A stretch of DNA of 64,000 bases from Alteromonas abrolhosensis (GCF_001953635.1 NZ_MEJH01000002.1:124001-188000); one strand, 5' to 3'. Numbered from the stretch's first letter, positions 18,739-27,569 are shown. Made by a program: numbers and translations. The notes: generated by a model from the sequence alone, not told the origin.

Positions 18739-18826
18739 GGTAGCGTTACACCTTACATCTTATACCTTACACTCACCGCTTGCCCACTCATCCCCATGGG
18801 TCTAATTTCTACACTTAAAAAACCCA

Positions 18827-18855
18827 TTGACTTTCTTTATTGTGCACAGGATACT
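18827..18855 (+). promoter_or_regulatory. Sigma-70 promoter ahead of the attenuator
   Basis: TTGACT at 18827-18832 and GATACT at 18850-18855, separated by 17 bp, match the -35 and -10 consensus at 5/6 and 4/6 positions. Transcription would start near 18862, about 40 nt before the leader-peptide ATG at 18900. Confidence 0.6.
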
Positions 18856-18899
18856 CAGGTCATTAAATACTCACTAGCAGCGCACTGTTTTTAAATACT

Positions 18900-18989
18900 A
18901 TGCCTAAAAACACGAATACACATACTGCTTACTCAGCGTCTGCGCTGATTATTATTCTCGCTATTCTACGGAATGGGCGGGTTTGCTAG
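18900..18989 (+). CDS. Candidate 29-residue leader peptide rich in Ile/Leu
   Basis: An ATG frame of 29 codons whose second half reads ALIIILAILRNGRVC, with three consecutive Ile ATT codons at 18948-18956 and further Leu and Ile codons, ending at TAG 18987-18989. It overlaps the first arm of the alternative hairpins described at 18976-19034, the geometry of a translation-coupled attenuator. Branched-chain codon runs are known from ilv and leu leader peptides. Weakness: no clear ribosome site precedes the ATG, and the downstream gene is not a known amino-acid biosynthesis gene. Confidence 0.4.
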   Translation: MPKNTNTHTAYSASALIIILAILRNGRVC

Positions 18990-19034
18990 TGCGTAAATAG
19001 AATTCACTAAACCCGCCACAAAGGCGGGTTTTTT
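18976..19034 (+). terminator. Intrinsic terminator with a competing antiterminator arm (attenuator)
   Basis: Three segments are visible: GGCGGGTTT (18976-18984), AAACCCGCC (19009-19017) and a second GGCGGGTTT (19023-19031). Segment 2 can pair with segment 3 to form a GC-rich hairpin followed by T-rich DNA, an intrinsic terminator. It can equally pair with the identical segment 1, which would prevent termination. Segment 1 overlaps the end of the leader frame. The next gene starts only 40 bp downstream at 19074. Confidence 0.7.
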
Positions 19035-19073
19035 ATTGGCTCGTCTTGCGGTAAAAATAACGGAACGACAGCC

Positions 19074-19496
19074 ATGAACAACCCAATATCTCACGTCTTA
19101 CAGCAGTTGCACGACGCAGTAAATCGAGGCGATCAAGACGCTTTAGCCCAATGTTATGCTAGCGATGCAACAGTGGTCGCGACCCCTATGTCCAGCTCAA
19201 CGCAAAACCAAGCCGCTAAAGAACATGCCACGCAGCGCGACTGCGTTGAAGCTCTGCTTAAATTTCAAAAGAAATTCATGCCCGATCATTTTGTTACAAC
19301 CGGAGATGAACGGGTTATACAAGCCGGTGACGTAGCGCTAGTCGTCGCTAAGCTTTACCTTGTCCCCAAAGCAACACCCAACGCCCTACCCTGCGAGGGT
19401 AAGCGCGCCGTTTACGTTCTGCAAAGGGATGCAAGTGGTGAATGGCGCTGTGTTATTGATAACTTTTTTGGTACTGACTTACTGGATTTTGCGTAA
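19074..19496 (+). CDS. SnoaL-like/NTF2-fold protein (DUF4440, SgcJ/EcaC type)
   Basis: A 140-residue soluble protein with the NTF2-like pattern: N-terminal helix 'VLQQLHDAVNRGDQDALAQCYASDATVVATP', central 'VTTGDERVIQAGDVALVVAKLYL' and C-terminal strand 'ASGEWRCVIDNFFGTDLL'. This fits the SnoaL-like/DUF4440 group whose members are small-molecule isomerases, hydrolases or binding proteins; no catalytic residue can be assigned. It is preceded by a candidate attenuator and a sigma-70 promoter, so it may be conditionally expressed. It has no cotranscribed partner. Confidence 0.75.
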   Translation: MNNPISHVLQQLHDAVNRGDQDALAQCYASDATVVATPMSSSTQNQAAKEHATQRDCVEALLKFQKKFMPDHFVTTGDERVIQAGDVALVVAKLYLVPKATPNALPCEGKRAVYVLQRDASGEWRCVIDNFFGTDLLDFA

Positions 19497-19648
19497 CTTT
19501 AAAAGTTGAGCCTGATGCCCATTACAGAATCTGAGCTTCAGCTTTTCCGGCGATTAACGTCATTACGCCAATGGCGCTTTAAAACAGCGCTATTGTCAGG
19601 CTCTTTGCAAACTTAAAGTGTGATAATGTATCAATTAAATCCTTTAAA

Positions 19649-19663
19649 TGTTATGTTATAACA
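19649..19663 (+). promoter_or_regulatory. Zur box upstream of folE2
   Basis: TGTTATGTTATAACA differs from the gammaproteobacterial Zur consensus core (TGTTATANTATAACA) at one position. FolE2 is the zinc-independent substitute for FolE and is a classic Zur-repressed gene, so the site makes biological sense. It lies 200 bp before the folE2 start; the other parts of the 366-bp gap (19497-19862) show only a few weak palindromes. Confidence 0.75.
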
Positions 19664-19862
19664 CTCAAAGGGTGTGGCAGGGTCAGTAGCGCTGTGAATT
19701 AAATATCTAACAAATGCTTTGTAGCATCAAAAGTGCGAATTGCTATTTGCGCAAAGCACAGCACAACCCCATCACCTATTGTTTCATTACTTCATCAAAA
19801 GCGAGCTGCTTTTTAAAAGATAGTGATGTAAGTCGTTCTTAAGGTCTCATTCAGAGGTAATT

Positions 19863-20789
19863 TTGGCCAGTTTCAATTCTCCCAATACGGTACTTCCCGA
19901 TGTCACCACCGAGCAACCTACTGCGCAAGTTCCTGTTATTGATAAAGTTGGTATGCAGGGCATTGCCATACCGCTACACATCTTAGGTAAACGCGGTGAG
20001 CGCTTAGCCAGTAAGGCTACGGTTGATGTAACAGTAAGTTTAGATCATCCCAATGCCAAAGGTATTCACATGTCTCGTTTGTACAATCTGCTGCAGCGGT
20101 ATTTGAGCAACCAAGACTTGCATAAGTCGGCGCTTGTATCGTTAATGAACTCGCTTATCGAGTCGCAAGATGGACTGAGTAACAGCGCTCAGCTTAATTT
20201 ACACTTTGACCTCACCGTGTCACGCCCGGCGCTTACAAGTAAGATGTCAGGATATCAATCGTACCCTGCTTCACTTTGCGTAAGGCGTTCACCAACCGGT
20301 CATAAGGCACAGTTAAAGCTAACAGTACCGTACTCTAGTACTTGTCCTTGTTCCGCCTCACTTTCCCGCCAGGCGTTGTCAGATGCATTTGTACAGAAAT
20401 TCGAAGGAAAAGATTTATCCCTAGAAGAAATGGGGGCTTGGCTGGCTTCCAAACAAGCCAGCATCGCCACGGCGCATGCGCAGCGTTCCTTTGCCGATAT
20501 AACCCTAGACTTAAGCGACAACGAAATTCCCGATTTTGTTGGTATTATTGATCTGATAGAAAACGCGTTAGGCACACCGCTTCAAACAGCAGTTAAGCGT
20601 GAAGATGAACAGGCGTTTGCCAAGCGCAATGCTAAAAACCTAATGTTTGTAGAAGATTCGGTAAGGCGACTGCATGAAGCGTTAAGTACGTATTACCAAG
20701 CTACCTATTTTCGTGTAAAAGTAGAACATCAAGAAAGTCTGCATGCACACGACGCCATTGCTGAAATATCCGGCCCAGTTTATCGATAA
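19863..20789 (+). CDS. folE2: GTP cyclohydrolase FolE2 (type IB)
   Basis: A 308-residue FolE2, which converts GTP to dihydroneopterin triphosphate, the first step of folate synthesis, without depending on zinc as FolE does. Recognisable segments are 'DKVGMQGIAIPL', 'LDHPNAKGIHMSRLY' and the catalytic-Cys region 'SSTCPCSASLSRQ' (Cys161/Cys163). The C-terminal 'DAIAEISG' segment is also typical. I use the TTG start at 19863 because AGAGGT lies just upstream and the reading opens with the normal family N-terminus. Linked to the Zur box at 19649, it is probably induced by zinc shortage. Confidence 0.95.
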   Translation: MASFNSPNTVLPDVTTEQPTAQVPVIDKVGMQGIAIPLHILGKRGERLASKATVDVTVSLDHPNAKGIHMSRLYNLLQRYLSNQDLHKSALVSLMNSLIESQDGLSNSAQLNLHFDLTVSRPALTSKMSGYQSYPASLCVRRSPTGHKAQLKLTVPYSSTCPCSASLSRQALSDAFVQKFEGKDLSLEEMGAWLASKQASIATAHAQRSFADITLDLSDNEIPDFVGIIDLIENALGTPLQTAVKREDEQAFAKRNAKNLMFVEDSVRRLHEALSTYYQATYFRVKVEHQESLHAHDAIAEISGPVYR

Positions 20790-20803
20790 GATCAGGGGTA
20801 ATT

Positions 20804-21649
20804 ATGGTGTTGAAACCCGTAGGCAGAAGAAACGATAAAAGGAAAATAACATTGTTATCTCTTAACAAACTCTCTGATATCAGCAAAGTTGTTTGCATCT
20901 GCGCTGCGGTGTCGACCATTGCTGCATGCTCGTCTACAGCATCAACCCCGCTTGCTGGTGAAAAAACGCATACCCTTTCAAATGCCGTGGTGTATCAAAC
21001 CAGCAGCAAAGAGTACCCTGTTCTTTCCAGCTTTGTGTATAACCAAGCTATTGCAGCACTACCTACGCGCTTTGCCGATGGCGACGTTGTGGTTATGGAT
21101 GTTGATGAAACTGTATTAGATAACAGCACATACCAGAAAGAGCGCGAAAGCGTAGGTTTGGGCTACTCGTCAAAAAGCTGGGCTGATTGGGTAAAGCGTG
21201 AAGAGGCCACACTGGTGCCTGGTGTAGCCGCTTTCCTCGATGAAGTTGTTGCACGAAATGGCAAGGTGGCGCTTATTACGAATCGCGATAAAACACTTGA
21301 TAGTCACACGTGGAATAACCTCTTGGCGCAAGGTTTACCGCTTACCACCAGCAATACCTGCGTGGTTGGCCGCACTACAGAAGATAAAGAAGCGGTAGGC
21401 CAGGAAGGTATGGTTAATGACAAAGACTTGCGCAGAATGCAGCTTACCCAAGGCAAGCTCGCATGTTCAAATACATCTGACGACACGGCATCAACCTGGG
21501 GTGCGCCTCACACTATTATCATGCAAATTGGTGACAACATTGAAGATGTGGGCGGCGTAACCCAAGAATCTGCCAACGTTCAGTCACTCATGCCACGAGT
21601 GGGCACAGAGATTTTTATTCTGCCTAATCCAATGTATGGGTCTTGGTAG
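20804..21649 (+). CDS. Lipoprotein acid phosphatase/5'-nucleotidase, HAD superfamily class B-like (e(P4) type)
   Basis: A 281-residue exported phosphatase. A long N-terminal region precedes a hydrophobic signal with a lipobox ('AAVSTIAAC', Cys near residue 42). HAD motif I is 'VVVMDVDETVLDNS', the DxDET form of the lipoprotein e(P4)/class B acid phosphatases. Later motifs are 'VALITNRDKT' and 'MQIGDNIEDVGG'. These enzymes dephosphorylate nucleotides such as NMN or other phosphomonoesters in the periplasm. The ATG at 20804 has AGGGGT upstream; a shorter start within residue 16-18 would give a more standard signal peptide. It follows folE2 by 14 bp, so they may be one transcript. Confidence 0.85.
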   Translation: MVLKPVGRRNDKRKITLLSLNKLSDISKVVCICAAVSTIAACSSTASTPLAGEKTHTLSNAVVYQTSSKEYPVLSSFVYNQAIAALPTRFADGDVVVMDVDETVLDNSTYQKERESVGLGYSSKSWADWVKREEATLVPGVAAFLDEVVARNGKVALITNRDKTLDSHTWNNLLAQGLPLTTSNTCVVGRTTEDKEAVGQEGMVNDKDLRRMQLTQGKLACSNTSDDTASTWGAPHTIIMQIGDNIEDVGGVTQESANVQSLMPRVGTEIFILPNPMYGSW

Positions 21650-21711
21650 AGAGCGAAGCTAGAGTAGCCGGGGCAACTCGCGTGTTCATCTTAGCTACTC
21701 CACGAATAGCG

Positions 21712-21742
21712 CTAGCTTATTCAACACTGTTGAATAAGCTAG
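21712..21742. repeat. Perfect 31-bp palindrome (15-1-15)
   Basis: CTAGCTTATTCAACA (21712-21726), one C, then its exact complement TGTTGAATAAGCTAG (21728-21742). It lies between convergent genes. There is no T-run, so a factor-binding site, a cruciform or a rho-independent-like end lacking a T-tract are all possible. An outer pair, GAGTAGC at about 21662 and GCTACTC at about 21694, sits just upstream. Confidence 0.75.
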
Positions 21743-21784
21743 TAAACCCAGTTCGCTCAGCTGATTATAGAAGTTAGCCCCTTT

Positions 21785-22018
21785 CTATCGAGAAGTAGGA
21801 GTGTCTGCAGAACACGCTAGCTCCCGTTCACTTTTAAGGCCAAGCACGTGTTTAAAGAATAGCGTTGCTGGGCAAAAGCCAGTGAAGCTTTGTTGAAACA
21901 AGTTTGCGCCGATAAACACGGTGAACCACATAAAATTTGCATGAACAAACTGGGTTAGGACTACAGATAACAACACCATGAACCCTGCAAATGCAGTTAA
22001 TGCTTTTTCCTGTGACAT
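21785..22018 (-). CDS. DUF2892 inner-membrane protein
   Basis: A 77-residue protein with two hydrophobic segments ('LTAFAGFMVLLSVVLTQFV' and 'FMWFTVFIGANLFQQSF') followed by 'TGFCPATLFFKHVLGLK', the signature of the DUF2892/YgaP-like membrane domain. Members often accompany rhodanese or sulfur-metabolism proteins, but none is adjacent here. It starts just downstream of the outer-membrane protein gene at 22046 (27-bp gap), so it may be the last gene of the MMPL operon. Function unknown. Confidence 0.8.
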   Translation of the reverse strand: MSQEKALTAFAGFMVLLSVVLTQFVHANFMWFTVFIGANLFQQSFTGFCPATLFFKHVLGLKSERELACSADTPTSR

Positions 22019-22045
22019 AACGAAATCCTTAAATATTGAAGAAGA

Positions 22046-23659
22046 TTAAAAATAAAATCGATAGGCAACAAACGCATTACTTGCGTCCTCAAACTGCCCC
22101 CAAAACGTATAGTTATCCTTACCTGAAAACACATTTACGCCCGCTCGCACTTGCCACTTATCGGTGGGCGAATAAGCCACTGTAGTCTTTAGGTATCCGT
22201 CGCTATCGCTGGGTGAATAAAACAGAAAAGTATTTAATGTCAGTGTTTGACGAAGTGCTAACCACGTTAAACGGGTCGTCACCCAATGGCGATATTTCTC
22301 CTGAACTCGCTCAGAAGACGAGACTGTTCTATCTAGGCCATCTGCATTGTGTAAATACTCGGTGTACCACTGGAAACCACCGGTAAGATTTGCGGCAATT
22401 TCTTGGCTATAGCCTAGTAAGAAACGACTTTGATCATTCGCTATTTGCCCGTCAGTTCCATCTATGTCTTCAAGGCTGTTGTAGAAAACGTATTCTGCAT
22501 TTGCTATCCCCCGCCCCAGAGGCGTAACAACACTTGCGCCATAGGCATTCATTTTACTGTAGCGAGGCCTTCCAAGAGAATCTGTCGCGGTGGGCTGCCT
22601 TGTATAACCGGTGTAACCATAGCCTGCGATCTCTATCCCCTTAACGGATTTATACACCCTTAAGGCAAGCTCACTTCCTCGTGGGCGATTTTCGCGCTCA
22701 ACAGAAAACGAAGGGGCAATGTTTTCATCCAATTGCGGGCTGTAAAAAGAAAATATTTCGCCTGTAATACCAATATCAGGCTCAAATTCAGGTGTGACGA
22801 CTAAATCTACATTGGCAAAATCCGTGTAGCCCGACACCTTTAATGCATTACTCGGCGCTTTAAGGTATTCGTCTTCTCTTCCTGCAAAGAACGACTGATA
22901 ATCTTTAGGGAAGAGATCATTTAAGAACAAGTAATCCCCTGTCCCCCAGGTCAGTACTTGCTTACCGACTTTGATGTCAAATGCACTTGCCCAGTCCCCC
23001 GTGCCGACTAAAGCGCTGGGTAGAATACTGCTTAAGCTACCTTGCCATGCCAGCTCGCGAAGTTGTGATTCCCACGACGACGTTACGCCGTCATACCAAA
23101 CATCGGCTTTACTGGAAATGGAAGAACTGTCTAATGCATAGTCTGCGCGAAGTTGAACTCTGGCGTCGCGCAATGTGCTGTTATTTAGCACGGATGGCGC
23201 GTTAGCAGCTTGGAAACTCTCGTTCATTTGTGAATTCTGACTGCCAAACGCAGTAGCCATGTCACGGGAAAAACGGTTTCCTACGACGAGCTCGGCAAAG
23301 CCAGAAATACGAAGTTTACTTTTGCTGTCAGTGCCCCATTCGTCATCCCACTCATCATTCCAATCATCACCTGATTCGACATTGTCGTCCCCAGGCCACA
23401 CGCTGTCCCACTCGTCGTTTGCGCTAGCTTCCTGTTCTTGAGCGCCCCTTTTCACTGGGTCTTTCTGATTCTGGTTTTCAACACTCACTGTCTGGGCGTT
23501 TAGCGGTAAACTAACTACAGCCGTGAACGCAAAAGTGAAAATAAAAGGCGCGAGCAAAACGTGCGCCCTCCATTGCTTTTTAACCCGCTCAGAAAGACCA
23601 TAGGCTTGGCTAGGCAGCGTTATCCGCATGGATGGAGCTAGTAATTTAGACAAGCGCAC
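22046..23659 (-). CDS. Outer-membrane beta-barrel protein (DUF1302-like) of the MMPL export operon
   Basis: An exported beta-barrel protein. I choose the GTG at 23659 (537 residues) because AGGAGG lies 7 bp upstream and the alternative start at 23731 would overlap the preceding gene. The signal peptide ends near 'SLPLNAQT'. It is followed by an acidic Asp/Trp/Glu stretch (about residues 65-105, 'DDWNDEWDDEWGTD') and then long alternating strands rich in aromatic residues, ending 'NAFVAYRFYF', an outer-membrane barrel C-terminus. It follows a LolA-like gene and an MMPL exporter. This set (RND/MMPL + LolA-like + DUF1302-type barrel) occurs widely in proteobacteria and is thought to move lipophilic cargo to the surface. 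Family assignment is by pattern only. Confidence 0.75.
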   Translation of the reverse strand: MRLSKLLAPSMRITLPSQAYGLSERVKKQWRAHVLLAPFIFTFAFTAVVSLPLNAQTVSVENQNQKDPVKRGAQEQEASANDEWDSVWPGDDNVESGDDWNDEWDDEWGTDSKSKLRISGFAELVVGNRFSRDMATAFGSQNSQMNESFQAANAPSVLNNSTLRDARVQLRADYALDSSSISSKADVWYDGVTSSWESQLRELAWQGSLSSILPSALVGTGDWASAFDIKVGKQVLTWGTGDYLFLNDLFPKDYQSFFAGREDEYLKAPSNALKVSGYTDFANVDLVVTPEFEPDIGITGEIFSFYSPQLDENIAPSFSVERENRPRGSELALRVYKSVKGIEIAGYGYTGYTRQPTATDSLGRPRYSKMNAYGASVVTPLGRGIANAEYVFYNSLEDIDGTDGQIANDQSRFLLGYSQEIAANLTGGFQWYTEYLHNADGLDRTVSSSERVQEKYRHWVTTRLTWLALRQTLTLNTFLFYSPSDSDGYLKTTVAYSPTDKWQVRAGVNVFSGKDNYTFWGQFEDASNAFVAYRFYF

Positions 23660-23687
23660 AGTGCTGCCCTCCTTTTTAGGGATAGTG

Positions 23688-24569
23688 TTATTTAATATAG
23701 TTTTGTGGTGGCACACGTAGGCTACGCTCACTAAATATGCTATCTGGAAGACCTATGTCGTACTCAATCCCTCTGAATTCCATAAGGGTATAGCCACCTG
23801 ATGTAAGGTCCGTCACCTTACTTCTCACCACAGTAGGGTTGCCCTGTATAGTCTCAATGGTCACAGCTTCAACACGACGGTAGTTATTGTCACCCTTATA
23901 AAAGTTAATTAAGGTGGGCAAGTAAGTGTCTTTGTCTATCTCTACTACATAGTGACTGAACTCTACGAGCACTGTGTCCTTAGGCGTCGCTTTTAAGCGA
24001 TAATGAGTTTGGGTTTGTTCAAGCAACTCAAAACTGTCTTGCGCCGTTGCGCGGCCTGAAACATCTTCATAGAAGAAATGAGAACCAACAAACGATGTAC
24101 GTTTATCGCCTGCTGCGATTCGCTTTACTAAATCTAAAGCCGGCAAATATAACCAACGGTCGTCATCAGAATTAAGCGACGCATGCTTTTCAACGCGAAA
24201 TACCGTACCTTCAACTTCAGTAGGACGGCTAAAGAAAACCAGCATACGTTGATCGCCGGTGTCGGCGCCTGCCTCATTCAGCACATCTTTGCGCAGAATA
24301 GTAAATTGACGCATTTGCTTTCGACCTTGCTCATCTACAATCAGCATTCTCGCCATTGAACGACCGTCATTGCCTGCGTAATACGCTGCTTGCTCGGCCT
24401 TATTGACGATTTCGCCAACATCTATATTACTACCGCTTTGGTTTGCCGAGGTTTGAGCGAAACCATTACCTGATATAAGTAATAGCGCAACAAGCCCGGT
24501 GAATGAGCTGCGTAGATTTAACTTTGTTGGTCGACGCAACCTTAGAGTTGATAATAGGGAAATACGCAT
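23688..24569 (-). CDS. LolA-like outer-membrane lipoprotein-sorting protein
   Basis: A 293-residue exported protein with a signal peptide ending 'SGNGFAQT'. The body ('EQAAYYAGNDGRSMARMLIVDEQGRKQMRQFTILRKD', 'RMLVFFSRPTEVEGTVFRVEKH', 'DRWLYLPALDLVKRIAAGDKRTSFVGSHFFYEDVSGR') is the classic pattern of the 'outer membrane lipoprotein-sorting protein' family, a LolA/LolB-like fold that holds a hydrophobic ligand in the periplasm. Its gene lies 1 bp after the exporter stop and 28 bp before the barrel gene. It probably shuttles lipid or a hydrophobic molecule between the inner-membrane pump and the outer membrane (inference). Confidence 0.88.
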   Translation of the reverse strand: MRISLLSTLRLRRPTKLNLRSSFTGLVALLLISGNGFAQTSANQSGSNIDVGEIVNKAEQAAYYAGNDGRSMARMLIVDEQGRKQMRQFTILRKDVLNEAGADTGDQRMLVFFSRPTEVEGTVFRVEKHASLNSDDDRWLYLPALDLVKRIAAGDKRTSFVGSHFFYEDVSGRATAQDSFELLEQTQTHYRLKATPKDTVLVEFSHYVVEIDKDTYLPTLINFYKGDNNYRRVEAVTIETIQGNPTVVRSKVTDLTSGGYTLMEFRGIEYDIGLPDSIFSERSLRVPPQNYIK

Positions 24570-24570
24570 T

Positions 24571-27174
24571 TTAGGCCTCCTTGAAAACCCAACGTTTAAG
24601 CAAAGTCATAGCAGCTGGCAACACCAGCAGCGTAACGAGTGCCGAAATAAACATGATACTTGCCAGAAAAATACCCACGGTGATGTAAGGCACGAGTGGC
24701 GCTAAAAGCAGCGGCGTAAAGCCAAGCGCAATAACCAGCGCATTACGAGTTATAGCGCTAGCAGGCTCTTCAAACATAGCACTTAGTGTGGCATTCACAT
24801 CACCAGTTTGCTTGTAGATCTCTTTAGCTCTAGCCAAGAAGTGAATGGCAAAGTCTACCGACAAACCCAATGTAAGGGCCGAAAGCACGGCAATTGGCAT
24901 GTCGTAATCTTTACCTACAATGCCAATAGCGCCGTAAATAAAGGTGATAGTTATGGTAAGAGGCAGCATAGCTAATAGGCCAAACACCAGCGAACGCAGC
25001 AGCAACACCATCATCACGAAAACAATAATGAAGGCGCTAAGTAAGCTGTCTAACATGCCCGCAACCATATTGTCCTGCCACACCACATTTAGGTACGCTT
25101 TACCTGCCCATTGATAAGTTAGGCCGTCAGGCAGTGGATGTTGAGCAAAGTAGTTATCTACTAACTCAATTACCTCTGTCATATCTTGGTTATCACCACT
25201 TGATAGCTGCAGCCACACCAAGGTTTTACGATAGTCTGGTGTCACGAAATGCCACAAGTCTTGCGGTCTATGAGAGGACTGATACTGTAAAAGCGTCTGT
25301 GCTATCGCTGGCTGAGTATTAGGTAACACGTAGTCACTATCATTGCCCGAGTGCAGCTCTCGGTTGACTACTTTAACCACATCACTGAGGGACTGAGTTT
25401 TACCCACCAGCGTTTGAGTGCTTAAGTAACTTTGCAGGTCTGAAAGCAACGCTACATTATCGGGCTGTTGAAACGTTTTGCTTGTGCCTTTAATTACATC
25501 AATACTTGAAAGCAAGCGATTTAAAGCGTCATATTCGTTGCTGTCTAGATCACCGAACAATGCATCATCGACGGCAAATGCGAGAGTCTCATAATTATTA
25601 CCGGCATTTTCATTGTTTAGTGCATCGAGGGTTGTTTTGCGCCATTCATCTAACGAAGAGGGCAACACTGCACTTTGTAGTATTTCACTTGCACTTTTCA
25701 GCTTGCGGGTATCTTCAATAACAATGTACGCGTTGTACGTACCCGCAAACTCCTTGTTAAGCGCCTTATCTGCTACACGAATTTCATGATTTTCTTTAAA
25801 CCAGCGCACAGGGTTGTCGTTAATTTGTATTTGGAAAATACCCCACACTGACACCGCTGAAATCACCATGAACGCTACGAGTAACGCACCTTTGTAATTC
25901 AGCGCAACATTTCGAATACCGTATACAAATCGCTGTAGATACGTAGCCTTTACTGAAGATGAGTTGGCATCGGTATGTAACGCAGCCTGCAACTTAGCCA
26001 GCGCTTCTGGGGACATTCTTGATATATAAGCAGGAATAAAAGTGAGCGTAATAACGAAAGCCAACAGGATACCTGAGCCAATGAAGGCGCCGAAGATTTG
26101 CACCGGCGGGATCGGTGTAAGCATAAGTGAGTAGAAACCGGCTGCGGAGGTCAGCGACGTATACAGCATCGGTTGAAATAAGTGTTCAACCACAGTGGTA
26201 ATCACATCATCGGCCTTTTGACCTGGTTTATAGCGGTCTGAAAACTCAGACAGTATATGCACCGAATCGACAACAGCTATGGGCATCAAAAATATGGCAA
26301 TCATGGATGACATGATGTGCACAGTGAAACCTAAGCCGATTAAGGCACCCATTGTGATAATTACCGTTGCCATTGCTACCACCATTGGGGCAGTAATCAA
26401 CGTGAAATTACGGAAGAAGACAAATAGGAGAATAAAAATCATCAATCCCGCAGCTGGCGCTGAAATTGCCATTTGAATAAACATTTCAACGCCGAACTGA
26501 TCTTCAGCAACGGGCAGCCCTGTTATGTGCCACTGCAATGTTTCGTTTGTTGTATTCGCGCCGATAAATGCGCGAATGTCTTCTGCAATTCGAAAGCTTT
26601 CATTTTTGTCTTTAATTGGCACATAAATAGCTGCTGCATTTTTAGAAGAAGAGGCTAGGGTACCTTGCAACATCGGAAGACGTGCTATTGCCTCAGCAAT
26701 TTTCCCCGCTTCCTCTTGAGACGCTGGAGCGTTTGGCATCATCCAAGAAAACTTAAGCTCGCCACTGTCGCCCTGAGTGATGTTGTCAACCGTTGAAAAC
26801 GACATGACATCTTGAGCAATTACACCCTCAGTGTTCAATATATGTTGAGTAACCTTGTCTATTGCACTTAGATTCTCTGGTGTGTAGATGCCTTTATTGG
26901 TAGTCCTATCGGCATTCTCAGTAGCAGTGTCATTCGCCGATGATGCTATAACCCCGACCACAATCGCGTCATGCATAGCAAAAGTATGTTTCACATCGTT
27001 ATGAAACACGCGGGCAGGATGATTGGCTTCAAGCATATTCTCCGGATCGGTGTCTATCGTAATTAACCGCATTTGATAAGCACAAAATAAGACAGCCAAC
27101 AATAAGACGGCATACACCCACTTTCCTTTGTGGGTAGACAAAAACAGTAATCTTTCAATAACTGCCGTAAACAT
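24571..27174 (-). CDS. MMPL/RND-family exporter
   Basis: An 867-residue inner-membrane protein with the duplicated RND plan: helix 1, a large periplasmic domain, a six-helix bundle ('HIMSSMIAIFLMPIAVVDSVHILSEFSDRY'), then a second repeat ending 'FAIHFLARAKEIYKQTGDVNATL' and 'VALGFTPLLLAPLVPYITVGIFLASIMF'. It belongs to the MMPL (hydrophobe exporter) branch rather than the drug-efflux HAE1 branch. The conserved Asp of helix 4 ('VVDSVH') and of helix 10 ('SVDFAIH') are present for proton relay. It leads an operon with the LolA-like protein and an outer-membrane barrel. Substrate unknown; lipid or hopanoid-like cargo is plausible. Confidence 0.9.
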   Translation of the reverse strand: MFTAVIERLLFLSTHKGKWVYAVLLLAVLFCAYQMRLITIDTDPENMLEANHPARVFHNDVKHTFAMHDAIVVGVIASSANDTATENADRTTNKGIYTPENLSAIDKVTQHILNTEGVIAQDVMSFSTVDNITQGDSGELKFSWMMPNAPASQEEAGKIAEAIARLPMLQGTLASSSKNAAAIYVPIKDKNESFRIAEDIRAFIGANTTNETLQWHITGLPVAEDQFGVEMFIQMAISAPAAGLMIFILLFVFFRNFTLITAPMVVAMATVIITMGALIGLGFTVHIMSSMIAIFLMPIAVVDSVHILSEFSDRYKPGQKADDVITTVVEHLFQPMLYTSLTSAAGFYSLMLTPIPPVQIFGAFIGSGILLAFVITLTFIPAYISRMSPEALAKLQAALHTDANSSSVKATYLQRFVYGIRNVALNYKGALLVAFMVISAVSVWGIFQIQINDNPVRWFKENHEIRVADKALNKEFAGTYNAYIVIEDTRKLKSASEILQSAVLPSSLDEWRKTTLDALNNENAGNNYETLAFAVDDALFGDLDSNEYDALNRLLSSIDVIKGTSKTFQQPDNVALLSDLQSYLSTQTLVGKTQSLSDVVKVVNRELHSGNDSDYVLPNTQPAIAQTLLQYQSSHRPQDLWHFVTPDYRKTLVWLQLSSGDNQDMTEVIELVDNYFAQHPLPDGLTYQWAGKAYLNVVWQDNMVAGMLDSLLSAFIIVFVMMVLLLRSLVFGLLAMLPLTITITFIYGAIGIVGKDYDMPIAVLSALTLGLSVDFAIHFLARAKEIYKQTGDVNATLSAMFEEPASAITRNALVIALGFTPLLLAPLVPYITVGIFLASIMFISALVTLLVLPAAMTLLKRWVFKEA

Positions 27175-27569
27175 AACAATGAACTCCTAGTTGGACTGCG
27201 CTTAAGTGCATTCATTAATGCTTAGAAAAATTTGGCTTTTCCCATGCATCATCCTGCTGCACTGAAATAGATTCGAAGACTGCTTCTTAATAAGAGCTGC
27301 AACTTAATTAAAGTTATACGCGAGACTAACAACTTTAAATAAGATAAATCTTATATAAACAATTTAATGTATTTTCAGAAAAGATCAAGGGTAATGCGAC
27401 AAGCGACATATGAGTGTTAAATGTGTTTGTAAAACGCTACACACTACCGAGAAAAAACTACAGAGTCGTTTCACGACAGTTTTACAAAACGGATAGAAAG
27501 AGCTAATGAACCAAAAAATAAACCATACAAATCAATCATATATAATATTCCTAAATTGTTTTTAAGGTT

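Noticed and set aside
23660-23731. A longer start (23731) for the outer-membrane protein gene
   Set aside because: It overlaps the LolA-like gene by over 40 bp, while GTG 23659 has AGGAGG and a gap of 28 bp.
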